Assembly (NCBI GenBank): GCA_013823945.1
Contig: PNMZ01000004.1
Coordinates: 62,001 to 126,000, forward strand
Direction: 5' to 3'
Source: a bacterium
GTDB taxonomy: Bacteria > Armatimonadota > Fimbriimonadia > Fimbriimonadales > Fimbriimonadaceae
DNA length: 64,000 bases
Shown: in pieces, positions 25,547-37,035 of the stretch
Position numbering within the stretch: the first letter of the stretch is position 1
Layout of the letters: each line of letters starts with the position of its first letter
Position numbers and translations under genes: made by a program
Notes under the pieces: model-generated
Seen by the model: only the letters and a program-made list of their open reading frames with translations
What the model was told of the DNA's origin: nothing
The model's database searches: none

Positions 25547-26310
25547 CGAGTGTTCGTTTGATTCCGTGCCTGGATATTCGGGATGGGCGAGTCGTCAAGG
25601 GAACTAATTTTGTGGGTATTCGTGACGCGGGGGATCCGGTTGAATTGGCCCGCTATTATGACGCGGAAGGCGCGGATGAGCTGGTCTTTCTTGACATTAC
25701 GGCCAGTCATGAGGGACGCCCGGCGGTGGTTGATTTAGCGGAGCAAGTGGCTAGGGAAGTCTTTATTCCATTTACGGTGGGCGGAGGATTGAGGACGGTA
25801 GAAGATATTCGAGCGGCACTCTTGGTAGGTGCGGACAAAGTAAGTTTGAATTCAGCGGCGGTTGCACGTCCGGAGTTGATCCGAGAGTCGGCGGAGATGT
25901 TTGGTGCTCAATGCGTGGTCGTGGCGATTGACGCGAAGCAGTTTGGAGAATCTTGGAATGTATTCGTTCATGGAGGACGCAGAGATACGGGTCGTGACGT
26001 GATTGAATGGGCTCAGGAGGTTGTTGATCTGGGGGCGGGGGAAATCCTGCTGACTTCCATGGACGGAGACGGGACGCGTGCTGGCTATGACTTGGCATTG
26101 ACCCGAGCCGTTAGCGAAGCGGTTGACGTTCCAGTGATCGCGAGCGGTGGTGCGGGGCACGCGGGGCATATGGTGGACGCCGTGGTGGAAGGGCGAGCAG
26201 ATGCGGTTCTGTTAGCGGGGATTCTGCACGATGGGGTTGCTCGGATCAGCGACTTGAAGTCTGAGATGTCAGCAGCAGGTCTGAGAATTCGCTCAACGAA
26301 CCGATCTTGA
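25543..26310 (+). CDS. hisF: Imidazole glycerol phosphate synthase subunit HisF
   Basis: 255 aa TIM barrel, the cyclase subunit of the HisH/HisF enzyme, which turns PRFAR plus ammonia into IGP and AICAR. The catalytic aspartates fall at the canonical positions Asp11 ([14 protein letters not shown]) and Asp130 (VVAIDAK). Phosphate-binding motifs are [24 protein letters not shown] and VIASGGAG. The start is a GTG that overlaps the previous stop by 4 nt. Its 3' end overlaps the convergent PPC-domain gene by 65 nt. No other his gene is present, so histidine genes are dispersed. Confidence 0.95.
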   Translation: MTSVRLIPCLDIRDGRVVKGTNFVGIRDAGDPVELARYYDAEGADELVFLDITASHEGRPAVVDLAEQVAREVFIPFTVGGGLRTVEDIRAALLVGADKVSLNSAAVARPELIRESAEMFGAQCVVVAIDAKQFGESWNVFVHGGRRDTGRDVIEWAQEVVDLGAGEILLTSMDGDGTRAGYDLALTRAVSEAVDVPVIASGGAGHAGHMVDAVVEGRADAVLLAGILHDGVARISDLKSEMSAAGLRIRSTNRS

Positions 26311-27907
26311 CCTTTGTGAGCTTGACTCGCGCATTGGACTCACGATTTGAGATGAGGATGACGTGGTCTCCGCTGACTCGGGGGTTGACGAGGATCAGTC
26401 GTTTCCCGGTTGGTTCGGTAACTGACGATGTTTGGAGTTGCTCGCCGTTGGGTTGATAAATTTGGATCGTTGTGTTGGGGTTCGATGATTCTAGCGTCAA
26501 GTAGAAGAATTCGCCGGCAGTGATGGAGATTAAGCGGAGTTCAGGCTTCTCGGTCAGGACTCCAAATTCGGTACCTGATGAAAACGCAGTTGGTCGTGTG
26601 ATGGATTGGGTCAGGGTGAAGTTGCCTCCACCACCATTTCCGTGTGATCCGATTCTCACAATGTAGTCACCGGGTTGAGTGATGAGTCGTTGGTGGGCGG
26701 GATTGAGAGAGTTGTTCTGATCGTCCTCTTCGGCGATGACAAAACCCTCGGGTGAATAGAGGGTGATGTCCGCATCAAATGTGTTGCTGACGGCGTTGAG
26801 GTCAAGTAGAACACCAATGGGAAGTGTCCAACGATAGTAGAGATTCTCGCCGATGGGGAGAGTCTCTGAAAGCGAGGTGGTTGTCCATGGGCGGGCAAAG
26901 TTGATGACCTGGAATTCGATAGTCTGGGATACCTGCTCGTCGTGCGAAAGAACAGCCTCATAGGTTCCAGACCGGTGGATGAAGAATGTGCTGAGGTTGG
27001 TGTTCTTGGACTGAGCGGGGAGAGATGTAGGCGGCATTGCTTGGTCGGGATTGTCAAATTGAATTGGTCGCAGAGTGACATTGAACTTTGTACTTTGGGA
27101 ACCAGCGATTGACCTGAGCAGGGCTCCCGCCTCGGCGCGAAAACGGTAAGAGATTGATTGACTTCGGGGGAGAGATCCTTCGGTAGTTGATCCGATTGTT
27201 ATGTCGCGAACCTCCACGGGAAGCGCATCCATTGTGAAGGTTTCCCAACCACTTTGAGGAATGAGAATATATATTTCTTGATCAACGGGTGAGGTTACGG
27301 TGAAGCGTCCGCCACTAGGGACGAGCCTTGCGTCTGGGCGATTGTTGAGGGGAAGACCGTTGGAGTCGAATCCGGTCGGGATGGAACGGCTGGCATTGAA
27401 GTAGCTGATTACCGTTGGCACGTCTTTTTTGATCAGAACTGCTCGCCAGGTTGCGGTATCTCGGGCGAATCGTGATGATTCACTTGATGACGACATGAGA
27501 GGTGCATTGAATTTTCGAACAGTTAGGGAGAAGCTCCCGCCCGCTGCGCCTTTGAATCCGCTGACTAGGATTTTTAATTTTCCTTTGGCTGGAAGACGCT
27601 TGAGGATTCGAGCCGATTGATTTCCGGCAGCTATGTCGTCGTTGGTGGCTAAGACTTTGCCTGTTTCGTCCACAAGTTCGACGGCAGGGTCGAATGATTG
27701 ACTGCTGACATCGGCGATGATGACGTCATTTTGTTCGGCCTCGATCGGAAGTTCACCTTTTTGACCGGGGGTGAGAATGAGATTGTAGGTTTGAGTATTG
27801 CCCACAATTGGTTCTGTGCCGATTGAATTTCCTTGTCCAGCAATGCTTCCTCCTTGAGCCAAAGCAATTTGAGCAAGGAAAGCAAGACCACATAGAATCC
27901 ATTTCAT
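26246..27907 (-). CDS. Exported protein with pre-peptidase C-terminal (PPC) domains
   Basis: 553 aa. Signal peptide [20 protein letters not shown]. At least two and perhaps four PPC-type beta-sandwich units: the first at about 45-140 ([37 protein letters not shown]), another at about 350-440 ([31 protein letters not shown]) and a last one near the C-terminus ([16 protein letters not shown]). PPC domains normally accompany secreted peptidases and bind polymers; no catalytic domain is seen. The ATG at 27907 was chosen because the signal peptide starts there. The 3' end overlaps hisF antisense by 65 nt. Confidence 0.8.
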   Translation of the reverse strand: MKWILCGLAFLAQIALAQGGSIAGQGNSIGTEPIVGNTQTYNLILTPGQKGELPIEAEQNDVIIADVSSQSFDPAVELVDETGKVLATNDDIAAGNQSARILKRLPAKGKLKILVSGFKGAAGGSFSLTVRKFNAPLMSSSSESSRFARDTATWRAVLIKKDVPTVISYFNASRSIPTGFDSNGLPLNNRPDARLVPSGGRFTVTSPVDQEIYILIPQSGWETFTMDALPVEVRDITIGSTTEGSLPRSQSISYRFRAEAGALLRSIAGSQSTKFNVTLRPIQFDNPDQAMPPTSLPAQSKNTNLSTFFIHRSGTYEAVLSHDEQVSQTIEFQVINFARPWTTTSLSETLPIGENLYYRWTLPIGVLLDLNAVSNTFDADITLYSPEGFVIAEEDDQNNSLNPAHQRLITQPGDYIVRIGSHGNGGGGNFTLTQSITRPTAFSSGTEFGVLTEKPELRLISITAGEFFYLTLESSNPNTTIQIYQPNGEQLQTSSVTEPTGKRLILVNPRVSGDHVILISNRESNARVKLTKVKIGSLSEFSDLLLTSQTSSR

Positions 27908-27942
27908 CGGTGGTGATGAGACGGTTGCGAAGATTTTCGTGG

Positions 27943-28941
27943 TTACATTGAATTCTTCGCGACGAAATAGGCAACCGTGTCTCGGGCGGTCTCGGAAAAA
28001 GGTCGCCACGAGATGCCAAGTTCTTTGTACTTTTGTGATTCAATCGGGTGCGGGGCATTCAGGGTGATAAGCCCTACTTTGGGGATGGGGTTGGGTTTCC
28101 GTTGGAGTTTGGAAATCGGCTCAAGAATTGTGCTGAGGAACATTGCGGCGGGGTAGGGGACTTCGTCGACTTTTGCGCCTGGGACATTCTTGGCAATCTC
28201 TCGGATTGCTTCGATTACGGAGATTTCTTGACCTACGAGGTTGATGGAGGTGGATTCGTCATAGGTTTCAAGGGCCCGGATCAGCCCTTCGGCGACATCC
28301 CGGGCGTCGGCGATGTGTTGAGGCTTTCCAGCGATCATCTGGAATTTAGATGTTTTTACGATTTGGGTAACCATTTCTCCGGCGGTGGTTGGTCCAGAAT
28401 CTTCTGGTCCGAACATCCAGCCGGGCCGTGCAATGATGATCGGGAGGGCAGGTTTGGGGTTAAGAGCTGATATGGCAATTTCCATTTCGGCCTTGCTTTG
28501 GAAGTAGAGCTGACCGGGAATACGGCTGGCGATGTGGCCCTGTTCGTCGGCGGGGCGGCCGTCGGGATATGGGGACAGTGCCCCAGAGCTGGAGACCACG
28601 AGGATTTTTTTGACTCCAGATTGTTCGCAGGCTCGAATGAGCTGGAGTGGGAAATTCACATTGAGCCTTCTGAGAGTCTGGGAATGGTCTCCGGGGTGGA
28701 AGTATTCGCGGAAATATGCGGCGGCATGAATGACCCAATCTGCCTTGTTTAGCTCAGAGAGCCATGGTTCAGGATCATTAATGTCGCCAGACACGAACGT
28801 GACTTCTGGAACTTGGGGGAGGACACGGCGGGCTTTTTCGGGATCGCGTGCGAGGGCGATGACATCGTGACCGTGGGCGAGAGCGGATTTGACTGCGTTT
28901 GTTCCGAGGAGTCCGGTAGCGCCAGTGATGAATATCTTCAT
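27943..28941 (-). CDS. NAD(P)-dependent epimerase/dehydrogenase (DFR-like SDR)
   Basis: 332 aa extended short-chain dehydrogenase. MKIFITGATGLLGTNAVKSA is the nucleotide-binding GxxGxxG, VIHAAAYF and VVSSSGALSP follow, and the catalytic pair is in YFQSKAEMEIA. ARPGWMFGPED and IADARDVAEGLIRALETYD are typical of dihydroflavonol-4-reductase-like members. The substrate is unknown. It is divergent from a MarR regulator with just 39 nt between the two start codons, suggesting that the regulator controls it. Confidence 0.85.
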   Translation of the reverse strand: MKIFITGATGLLGTNAVKSALAHGHDVIALARDPEKARRVLPQVPEVTFVSGDINDPEPWLSELNKADWVIHAAAYFREYFHPGDHSQTLRRLNVNFPLQLIRACEQSGVKKILVVSSSGALSPYPDGRPADEQGHIASRIPGQLYFQSKAEMEIAISALNPKPALPIIIARPGWMFGPEDSGPTTAGEMVTQIVKTSKFQMIAGKPQHIADARDVAEGLIRALETYDESTSINLVGQEISVIEAIREIAKNVPGAKVDEVPYPAAMFLSTILEPISKLQRKPNPIPKVGLITLNAPHPIESQKYKELGISWRPFSETARDTVAYFVAKNSM

Positions 28942-28980
28942 AATGAAATTAAACGGGGGAGCGGCCCAAAAGGTTTCATT
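28942..28980. promoter_or_regulatory. Compact divergent control region with terminal inverted repeat
   Basis: The 39 bases between the epimerase ATG and the MarR GTG begin AATGAAA (28942-28948) and end TTTCATT (28974-28980), a 7-bp inverted repeat abutting both start codons. TTTAAT precedes the epimerase ATG by a few bases, hinting at a very short or absent leader. A MarR operator here is an inference. Confidence 0.4.
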
Positions 28981-29442
28981 GTGAAAAAGATTCAAGACGA
29001 AAATACTGGTTGGGACATGATTCGAGTGGTTTGGACGTTTCTTACTGTGGTGTTTGATGAAGTTGATGGGGTTTTGGAGCCGATGGGTTTACATCAGAAG
29101 CGGATTGTGCTTCTGGCATTGCTGGATGTTGTTGATACTCCGGCGGGCTTAGCGGATGTCATGCGAGCACCATCTCCGACGGTCAGTCATATGCTTAAGG
29201 ATCTGGAGGATTCGGGGCTTATTGAACGGAGAGTTGATCAGTTGGATCGGCGACGGTTTCGGCTTTCAAGGACGGAGAAGGGTGAGGATGCCTTACGGGT
29301 GGGAGTTGAGGCGATTAACCGCGTGATTGATGGTCGTTTGAATGGAATAGATGGGGGAAGAGCGGCACTGATTAGAAACGGAGTTGGAGCTCTGGCGGAG
29401 ATTTTGCCAGATGTGCCGCCGCAAGTTTCAAGCGAAAGTTGA
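28981..29442 (+). CDS. MarR-family transcriptional regulator
   Basis: 153 aa. Winged helix: LHQKRIVLLALLDVVDTPAG, LADVMRAPSPTVSHMLKDLE, DSGLIERRVDQLDRRRFRLS, RTEKGEDAL, the last being the wing and the DxRxxR-type basic patch. Flanking helices provide dimerisation. The open frame extends back to 28813, but that stretch is antisense to the epimerase; GTG 28981 has AGG seven nt upstream and gives a typical MarR length. Likely ligand-responsive repressor of the divergent epimerase and itself. Confidence 0.85.
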   Translation: MKKIQDENTGWDMIRVVWTFLTVVFDEVDGVLEPMGLHQKRIVLLALLDVVDTPAGLADVMRAPSPTVSHMLKDLEDSGLIERRVDQLDRRRFRLSRTEKGEDALRVGVEAINRVIDGRLNGIDGGRAALIRNGVGALAEILPDVPPQVSSES

Positions 29443-29473
29443 CGTTTGAATCCTAATTTTGGTATGACGGGCT

Positions 29474-30130
29474 ATGGGATTTCTGTCGAGGCTGTTTGGA
29501 AAAAAGGGGGTTGAACTTGAGGTTTTGATGGAGGACGTTCCGGCTTACTTTGAGGAGCGGTTCGGGCCGGTCGATTACGTATTCCACGAGTTGGTGTCCG
29601 ATGAAGTTCATATTGATGTTCATCGAATCATGCCCAATGAGAAATGTGATCATATTGTGCTTTTCACGACGGGGATGTCGATGAAGAAAATGAAAGGCGA
29701 GATTCCATTTGGGGAGATGGTGATATTTTTGAATGCGGATTGGAATCTCGAAAACTTTGACTTGGAAGAGAATTACTGGCCGATCCGGAATTTGAAAATG
29801 TGGGCCAGGGTTCATGTGACGGATGGATTTTCAGTTCGACCTTTCTTATCCATGCCGTTTAGTGCGGATGGATCCCCGGCACCGGGGACTCGGTTTGATG
29901 CATTGATGAGCTTGGATCTAGGTGTTTTGGGGCAAGAGTTTGAACCAATCCGGGTTTCGAGTGGGGAGGAGATTCTGCCCATGCTTTTAGTTCCGCTGTT
30001 GCCAGATGAAACAGAGTTGAAAATCCATCATCCGGATGCGCATGGGTTCTGGGCGGAGTTAGGGAACCGAGGGGCTCGGGTGGAGGAGTTGTTTGTAGTT
30101 GATCCGGGGCGGGGGAGTTTGTTAATGTGA
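29474..30130 (+). CDS. SUFU (suppressor of fused) domain protein
   Basis: 218 aa. After MGFLSRLFGKK the sequence fits the bacterial SUFU domain: YVFHELVSDEVHIDVHRIMP, IVLFTTGMSMKKM, GEMVIFLNADWNLENFDLEE, NYWPIRNLKMWARVHVTDGF. In bacteria the domain often occurs as an immunity protein in polymorphic toxin systems, but free-standing copies of unknown role are frequent and no toxin is adjacent here. It overlaps the GNAT gene by 4 nt. Confidence 0.8.
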   Translation: MGFLSRLFGKKGVELEVLMEDVPAYFEERFGPVDYVFHELVSDEVHIDVHRIMPNEKCDHIVLFTTGMSMKKMKGEIPFGEMVIFLNADWNLENFDLEENYWPIRNLKMWARVHVTDGFSVRPFLSMPFSADGSPAPGTRFDALMSLDLGVLGQEFEPIRVSSGEEILPMLLVPLLPDETELKIHHPDAHGFWAELGNRGARVEELFVVDPGRGSLLM

Positions 30131-30612
30131 AGAGAACCATTGTTGCTTCACGAATTGTGCTGAATCCGCTTGGGATTGATCATATTGATGAACTCTATTG
30201 GCTTGAGTCGGACTTGGAGGTGAATCGTTACCAGGACTATCCGCCAATGACCCAGGAAAAGGCCAAATTATATTGCGATGATTCAGAGGAGAGTTGGAGT
30301 TCTGAGACATTCCCGAAATGGCAAGAGTTTGCGATAGTAAGGGATGGTGTGTTCTTGGGAAGAATTGGCTTTCAGCATGAGGGTGGTGTTGCAACTGTTT
30401 GGTATGCACTTGTTCCTGAGTTTCGGGGTCAGGGGTTTGCTCGCGAGGCTTTAACCGCCTTGATCAACGACTTGCGTGGCATGGGAGTTGAGCGAATGGA
30501 GGCGAATTGCTCGGTTGAAAACGTTCGATCCGGAAATCTCTTGCTCAGCACTGGTTTTGAGGAAATTGAATCAGATGAAGAGGATTTGAGAAAGTTTAAG
30601 TTTGTGTATTGA
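30127..30612 (+). CDS. GNAT-family N-acetyltransferase (RimJ/RimL-like)
   Basis: 161 aa. The fold's motif A is YALVPEFRGQGFAREALTAL (acetyl-CoA pyrophosphate loop RGQGFA), followed by MEANCSVENVRSGNLLLSTG, the RimJ/RimL-type Asn-x-x-S motif. GTG start overlaps the SUFU stop (4 nt). The substrate is unknown, probably an amine on a protein or small molecule. Confidence 0.88.
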   Translation: MKRTIVASRIVLNPLGIDHIDELYWLESDLEVNRYQDYPPMTQEKAKLYCDDSEESWSSETFPKWQEFAIVRDGVFLGRIGFQHEGGVATVWYALVPEFRGQGFAREALTALINDLRGMGVERMEANCSVENVRSGNLLLSTGFEEIESDEEDLRKFKFVY

Positions 30613-30688
30613 TGGTGGGAGCGGTGGGACTCGAACCCACGACCAAGAGATTATGAGCCTCCTGCTCTAACCACTGAGCTACACTCCC
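30613..30688 (-). tRNA. tRNA-CAU, probably tRNA-Ile2 (lysidine type)
   Basis: A 76-nt cloverleaf with encoded ACCA (complement at 30613-30616). Acceptor GGGAGTG/CGCTCCC; anticodon loop CTCATAA gives CAU. The anticodon arm and variable region (GGAGGCTCATAATCTCTTGG followed by TC) and the D arm TAGCTCAGTGGTTAGAGC closely resemble E. coli tRNA-Ile2, whose C34 is modified to lysidine by TilS and reads AUA. Elongator tRNA-Met shares the anticodon, so the Ile2 reading is an inference. It ends just after the GNAT gene, on the opposite strand. Confidence 0.93.
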
Positions 30689-30706
30689 GCGGCTACGAGG
30701 GTGATG

Positions 30707-31327
30707 TTACCTTGTTAGTTTTGGGGCTTCAAAGAGGCTGAGGCTTGGGCGCGATTTTAGTTTTGTGAGGGTGAGGAGGTCAACGGTTGTACTTGGATCT
30801 TGAAATCCGGGGAATCCAGGGTTGGGGTATCGGATTTCGATTTGACCGTTTTTGAGGATTCTGATCTCAAGCGGCTCTCCTTTGGTGTCAGAGAACAAAA
30901 CGCTGGTGAATTCTGATTTTGAGACTGTGGTGACGGGTTTTTCAGCATCGAGAATTTGGATGATGTTTTTCATTGGGAATTGCAAAACAGCGGCAAGCCC
31001 TCCGAAATCGCTGATGGGAGCTGATTGGTAGTCGTGTTTGATCAGAAGACCATCGACGAGATTAATGGTTTGATTTGGATTGCGGAAGGTGTTTTGGGTA
31101 TCGCCCCAATAGCTTGCGTAGTCAAATCGGAAGTGGGTTGCTTTGTGGCGGTGGGTGATGAATTCGGCTTCGTAGTCTCGTGTTCCATCGGCGAACTCGG
31201 TGTAGCGAATGGCGTTCACTTTCAGATTTTCCGGGCTTGAGAGGAGGTCATTCACTCGACGAAGGACGGGCAGACCAGTTTGGTCAGGTTCTTGGAAGGT
31301 AACGAAGGGGAGTAGGGGAATGAACAC
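30707..31327 (-). CDS. Exported protein of unknown function (206 aa)
   Basis: GTG start; the first residues (VFIPLLPFVTFQ) are a weak leader. The body is beta-rich: VNAIRYTEFADGTRDYEAEF, THFRFDYASYW, INLVDGLLIKHDY, TTVSKSEFTSVLFSDTKGEP, LEIRILKNGQIEIRYPNPGF, a pattern similar to LolA/LolB or DUF2092-type curved beta sheets that carry lipids. This is a fold impression only. It is located 18 nt downstream of the tRNA-Ile2 gene on the same strand. Confidence 0.6.
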   Translation of the reverse strand: MFIPLLPFVTFQEPDQTGLPVLRRVNDLLSSPENLKVNAIRYTEFADGTRDYEAEFITHRHKATHFRFDYASYWGDTQNTFRNPNQTINLVDGLLIKHDYQSAPISDFGGLAAVLQFPMKNIIQILDAEKPVTTVSKSEFTSVLFSDTKGEPLEIRILKNGQIEIRYPNPGFPGFQDPSTTVDLLTLTKLKSRPSLSLFEAPKLTR

Positions 31328-31376
31328 TTGAGTGATTATTCTTCTTTTAAGATGGGGATAGATATACTGTTGGGCG

Positions 31377-31844
31377 ATGAAGCTTCAGGATTTTGTGGTG
31401 CGGCAGACGCAAAAGGCGTTGCTTGATCTTGTACGCTCGGTCGAGGCTTTGCCCGAAGGAAGGGAGGATTGGGTGCCAGCGGAGGGAATGCGGTCAGCCC
31501 TCAGCATGATGCAAGAGGTGGCGGTTGCACCGGAGTTTCACATTCATTTATTGCGCGGCGGGGTTTTGTCCCCTAGTTTCCATACGGATTTACGTGCAAA
31601 AGCAGAAGGATTGCGGACGATTGGGGATTGTATTGAATTGGCGCAAGTGAATACGATGCAGCTTTGTACGGCGGTGATGGATTTTCCGGAAGATCGACTG
31701 GATGATGAGGTTGTTTTGCCGTTTGGTGGCGGGATGACGATGTCGATGGCGGATGTTGTGAGTCAACATTATTGGAACATGACTTATCATTTGGGTCAGG
31801 TGAACGCGATCCAGACGGCTCTGGGCGATTTTGTTATGCACTGA
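31377..31844 (+). CDS. DinB-like four-helix protein
   Basis: 155 aa. The C-terminal metal-binding segment is VVSQHYWNMTYHLGQVNAIQ (His residues as in DinB/YfiT), and an early helix has MMQEVAVAPEFHIHLLRGG. The family is metal-binding and of varied or unknown activity. It differs clearly from the DinB protein at 3589-4005. A membrane protein follows 6-25 nt later depending on start. Confidence 0.72.
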   Translation: MKLQDFVVRQTQKALLDLVRSVEALPEGREDWVPAEGMRSALSMMQEVAVAPEFHIHLLRGGVLSPSFHTDLRAKAEGLRTIGDCIELAQVNTMQLCTAVMDFPEDRLDDEVVLPFGGGMTMSMADVVSQHYWNMTYHLGQVNAIQTALGDFVMH

Positions 31845-31850
31845 GATGAA

Positions 31851-32348
31851 GTGCGTAGAATGAAGGCGATGGACGAAAAAACACAGTTATCTCCAGAGGA
31901 TCAGGTTGTGGCGGAATTGATTGGGGATGATATTCCGGGCGGGGTTCTCTGGGTGATGGCGTTTCTGGTCGGTTTGCTCCTGACCGGGTCTTTCTATATC
32001 ACAGGATTGTGGTTTGCCAAAGGGATGGGCGGGGCAATGGATTTTCGGGGGGTGTTGCTCATGGGCGTGATCCCGGGGATGGTCGGAGGGGCCACTTTGA
32101 CGGGTCTTGTTTTTGCGATACATGAATCTTGGACTCGTCGGGCGGTGGTTGTGAGTTTGATATTGTTGGGACTTCCGTTGGCCTTGATTCCGGCGGTGTT
32201 TGGAGTTCTGAATGTATGGGCGATGGTGATGTCACCTCTGTCGGTAGTGGCGGGGGCATTGCTCGTTCCGGGGTTGATCTTGATTGTTCGGAAGAAGGGG
32301 TGGGGGCGAGTGAAGGGGCCAAAGGGAAGCTGGGAAGAGAACTTTTAG
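31851..32348 (+). CDS. Four-helix membrane protein of unknown function
   Basis: Up to 165 aa. After a polar N-terminus (EKTQLSPEDQVVAELIGDD) there are four membrane helices: VLWVMAFLVGLLLTGSFYI, VLLMGVIPGMVGGATLTGLV, AVVVSLILLGLPLALIPAVF, MVMSPLSVVAGALLVPGLIL. A basic tail follows. Family not recognised. Possible starts are GTG 31851, ATG 31860 and ATG 31869; none has a decisive SD. Likely co-transcribed with the DinB gene. Confidence 0.7.
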   Translation: MRRMKAMDEKTQLSPEDQVVAELIGDDIPGGVLWVMAFLVGLLLTGSFYITGLWFAKGMGGAMDFRGVLLMGVIPGMVGGATLTGLVFAIHESWTRRAVVVSLILLGLPLALIPAVFGVLNVWAMVMSPLSVVAGALLVPGLILIVRKKGWGRVKGPKGSWEENF

Positions 32349-32355
32349 GTTTTGG

Positions 32356-32553
32356 TTAGTACTCAGATTTGTTGGCGGCTCGGGCTATGAGGTAGGTGAT
32401 GACCATGGCGGCGAACCCAATGGCGAAGTTCTTGGGTGCTTGAGACGGGTCTTTGATGCCGATAAGAAATGATGCAGCGGCAATGGCGATCCCGATGACG
32501 TAGATGAAGATCGTTGTTTGGGTGAGATCGGGCGGGTCGGGCAAGGTGGGCAT
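32356..32553 (-). CDS. Small two-helix membrane protein (65 aa)
   Basis: MPTLPDPPDLTQTTIFIYVI begins a proline-rich lead, a first helix (IFIYVIGIAIAAASFLIGI), a short loop KDPSQAPKN and a second helix (FAIGFAAMVITYLIARA). The amino-acid pattern is that of a real membrane hairpin rather than a shadow frame. It is convergent with the preceding gene (7 nt between stops). The 184 bases from 32554 to the rRNA promoter hold no further gene. Confidence 0.6.
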   Translation of the reverse strand: MPTLPDPPDLTQTTIFIYVIGIAIAAASFLIGIKDPSQAPKNFAIGFAAMVITYLIARAANKSEY

Positions 32554-32737
32554 TGGGCAGCTGATGGTGGACGGGTCCCTTGGACGAGGAATTTGGACGA
32601 ATAGTCCTGTGGATTTTTAGAAAGGTCTGAGTGTAAGTTTGAATTAGAAGTTTGGTGTTTGTGCGGGTTTGCTGTAAAATCAGTGGAGAGGGGCCTGAGC
32701 TACTGGTCCCGGTTTTCCGAAAAGTTCCTGGGGGTCC

Positions 32738-32766
32738 TTGACACCCTGGGGGGTGGCTGGTATAGT
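32738..32766 (+). promoter_or_regulatory. Consensus sigma-70 promoter of the 23S-5S unit
   Basis: TTGACA (32738-32743), a 17-nt spacer and TATAGT (32761-32766), about 125 nt before the 23S start. This near-perfect promoter, with no 16S or tRNA between it and the 23S, shows that the rRNA unit is transcribed independently. Confidence 0.9.
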
Positions 32767-32820
32767 TCCTCTTCGCCGCTGGACGAAAGTTAAGCGGGGC
32801 CGGAAAGGCCGAGAGCATTT

Positions 32821-32870
32821 TGAAAGCTGAATAGCGGTTTGTTGACTGCGCGTAAAAGACACCGGAAGCT
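32821..32870 (+). other. 23S precursor processing stem, 5' arm
   Basis: This arm (starting TGAAAGCTGAATAGC, ending GGAAGCT) is complementary over about 50 bases, with a few bulges, to 35806-35858. The long duplex would bracket the 23S and be cut by RNase III. Confidence 0.88.
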
Positions 32871-32890
32871 ACTCAAGAACAGTTTAGTTC

Positions 32891-35792
<2,902 letters not shown>

Positions 35793-35805
35793 CTAAGCTT
35801 TGAGA

Positions 35806-35858
35806 AGCTTCTGGTGATCTTTTACACGCAGTCAACAAACAGTGCTATTCAGCTTTCA
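35806..35858 (+). other. 23S precursor processing stem, 3' arm
   Basis: Complementary to 32821-32870: it begins AGCTTCTGGTGATCTTTTAC and ends GCTATTCAGCTTTCA. Confidence 0.88.
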
Positions 35859-35896
35859 AAGTGTTTTTGCTTTGAAGGCAGAAAACACGCAAAGTT

Positions 35897-36014
35897 TTCG
35901 CGTGGCCATAGCGTAGAGGAAATACCCGTTCCCATCCCGAACACGGAAGTCAAGCTCTACAGCGCCGGATGTACTTGGTGGGTGACTGCCCGGGAGATAT
36001 GGACGCCGCGCGGA
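35897..36014 (+). rRNA. rrf: 5S ribosomal RNA
   Basis: 118 nt with the hallmark segments TACCCGTTCCCATCCCGAAC, ACGGAAGTCAAGCTC and GGGAGATATGGACGCCG. Helix I forms between TTCGCG at the 5' end and CGCGGA at the 3' end. Confidence 0.96.
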
Positions 36015-36024
36015 TAAAATTTCA

Positions 36025-36051
36025 AGCCCCTTCTTCGGAAGGGGCTTTTTT
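36025..36051 (+). terminator. rRNA unit terminator
   Basis: AGCCCCTTC-TTCG-GAAGGGGCT, a 9-bp stem closed by a UUCG tetraloop, followed by six T. Confidence 0.93.
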
Positions 36052-36108
36052 GTTTTCGGTTGCTAGCTCGTAAAAATGCTTGACGTTGCTCCATTTGGAA
36101 TGTTCGAC

Positions 36109-36137
36109 TTGAAAGTGTAAGGGCGAACCATTACAAT
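36109..36137 (+). promoter_or_regulatory. Promoter of first PEP-CTERM gene
   Basis: TTGAAA (36109-36114), 17-nt spacer, TACAAT (36132-36137). The same layout occurs at 37122-37150 in front of the paralogue. Confidence 0.8.
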
Positions 36138-36144
36138 GCATACA

Positions 36145-36160
36145 GTGATCAGTGGATCAC
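36145..36160 (+). promoter_or_regulatory. Palindrome at the transcription start
   Basis: GTGATCAGTGGATCAC, with 6-bp arms GTGATC/GATCAC, lies 7 nt after the -10 box, about where transcription would start. A near copy sits at the same place ahead of the paralogue (37157-37172). Operator function is inferred. Confidence 0.55.
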
Positions 36161-36182
36161 TTTTGGAGAAGGAGAATTGAAT

Positions 36183-36989
36183 ATGAACAGACTTCTGGCA
36201 CTTGCATGCCTTTCGCTGGTTGCCTTGCCGTCGTACGGAATGATCATCGCTCAAGATGATGCAAGCCAAGCAGCCTACAACGATGGTTGGCAGGCCTCTG
36301 ACAACGGTGGATTTGGTTTTGGTGCATGGAACTTCCTCCAGACTTCTGGGAGCAGCGGAACTTTTATTGGTAACTCCGGTAACAATGGTAGCGGAACGGC
36401 TTCACCGAACATTAACACCGGAGGAAGAGCTTGGGGTATTTGGGCGAATAACTCAAGTTTGTTCTCGGCAAGTCGAGCTGTGAATACGGCAAACCCAGGA
36501 GATATTGTCCGGGCAAGTTTGGATATGGACAATGGATTTATTGACGGAGGTTCGATAACTGGGAATCCATTTGGCGTTTCAGGCGGTGTAACCTTGGGCG
36601 GTACTGTTCAAGGTGCAATGGGCGTCATTTTCCGAGGTGGACAGAACGGTTACGACTTCTTTTACGGGAGCACTTCAACGGCAGTTACCTATGTGTCTGC
36701 AGGAATTGGTTTCACTTCGACAGGAGTAGAGATTGATGTTGTGCGAAATTCAGCGACATCCTTTACCGTCAATCTGAAGCGATTGAGTGATTCTTCTATG
36801 GCGTCACACACATTTATGACACCGGACAACCACGTGATTATAGGTATTGGAATCCAGAATACGAGCGCGGGAACCACCAGTTCAAGGGATGCATTTTTTA
36901 ACAACTTTGAAGTGGAAGCGGTGCCCGAGCCGGGAACGATCCTGCTTGGTGCAGGGCTTGCGGCTATGGCTGCTCGTCGTCGCAAGTAA
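36183..36989 (+). CDS. PEP-CTERM sorted exported protein
   Basis: 268 aa. Signal peptide MNRLLALACLSLVALPSYGM; Asn/Gly/Ser-rich beta-type body starting IIAQDDASQAAYNDGWQASD; C-terminal sorting signal VPEPGTILLGAGLAAMAARR, i.e. VPEP, a hydrophobic helix and an Arg-rich end, which is recognised by exosortase. ATG 36183 is 8 nt after AAGGAG; an in-frame TTG at 36177 is less likely. It is a paralogue of the next gene (shared promoter, palindrome, RBS and Gln-Asp...Tyr-Asn-Asp-Gly-Trp-Gln region). No exosortase gene is in the window. Function unknown, probably extracellular matrix or surface. Confidence 0.88.
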   Translation: MNRLLALACLSLVALPSYGMIIAQDDASQAAYNDGWQASDNGGFGFGAWNFLQTSGSSGTFIGNSGNNGSGTASPNINTGGRAWGIWANNSSLFSASRAVNTANPGDIVRASLDMDNGFIDGGSITGNPFGVSGGVTLGGTVQGAMGVIFRGGQNGYDFFYGSTSTAVTYVSAGIGFTSTGVEIDVVRNSATSFTVNLKRLSDSSMASHTFMTPDNHVIIGIGIQNTSAGTTSSRDAFFNNFEVEAVPEPGTILLGAGLAAMAARRRK

Positions 36990-37035
36990 GTTGATGATTA
37001 ATTGGAGCCAAATGGCTTCGCTTGGTAAGAATATA

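Noticed and set aside
32554-32890. A hidden 16S gene or spacer tRNA upstream of the 23S
   Set aside because: The stretch contains only a promoter, leader and the processing arm; none of the conserved 16S segments occur.
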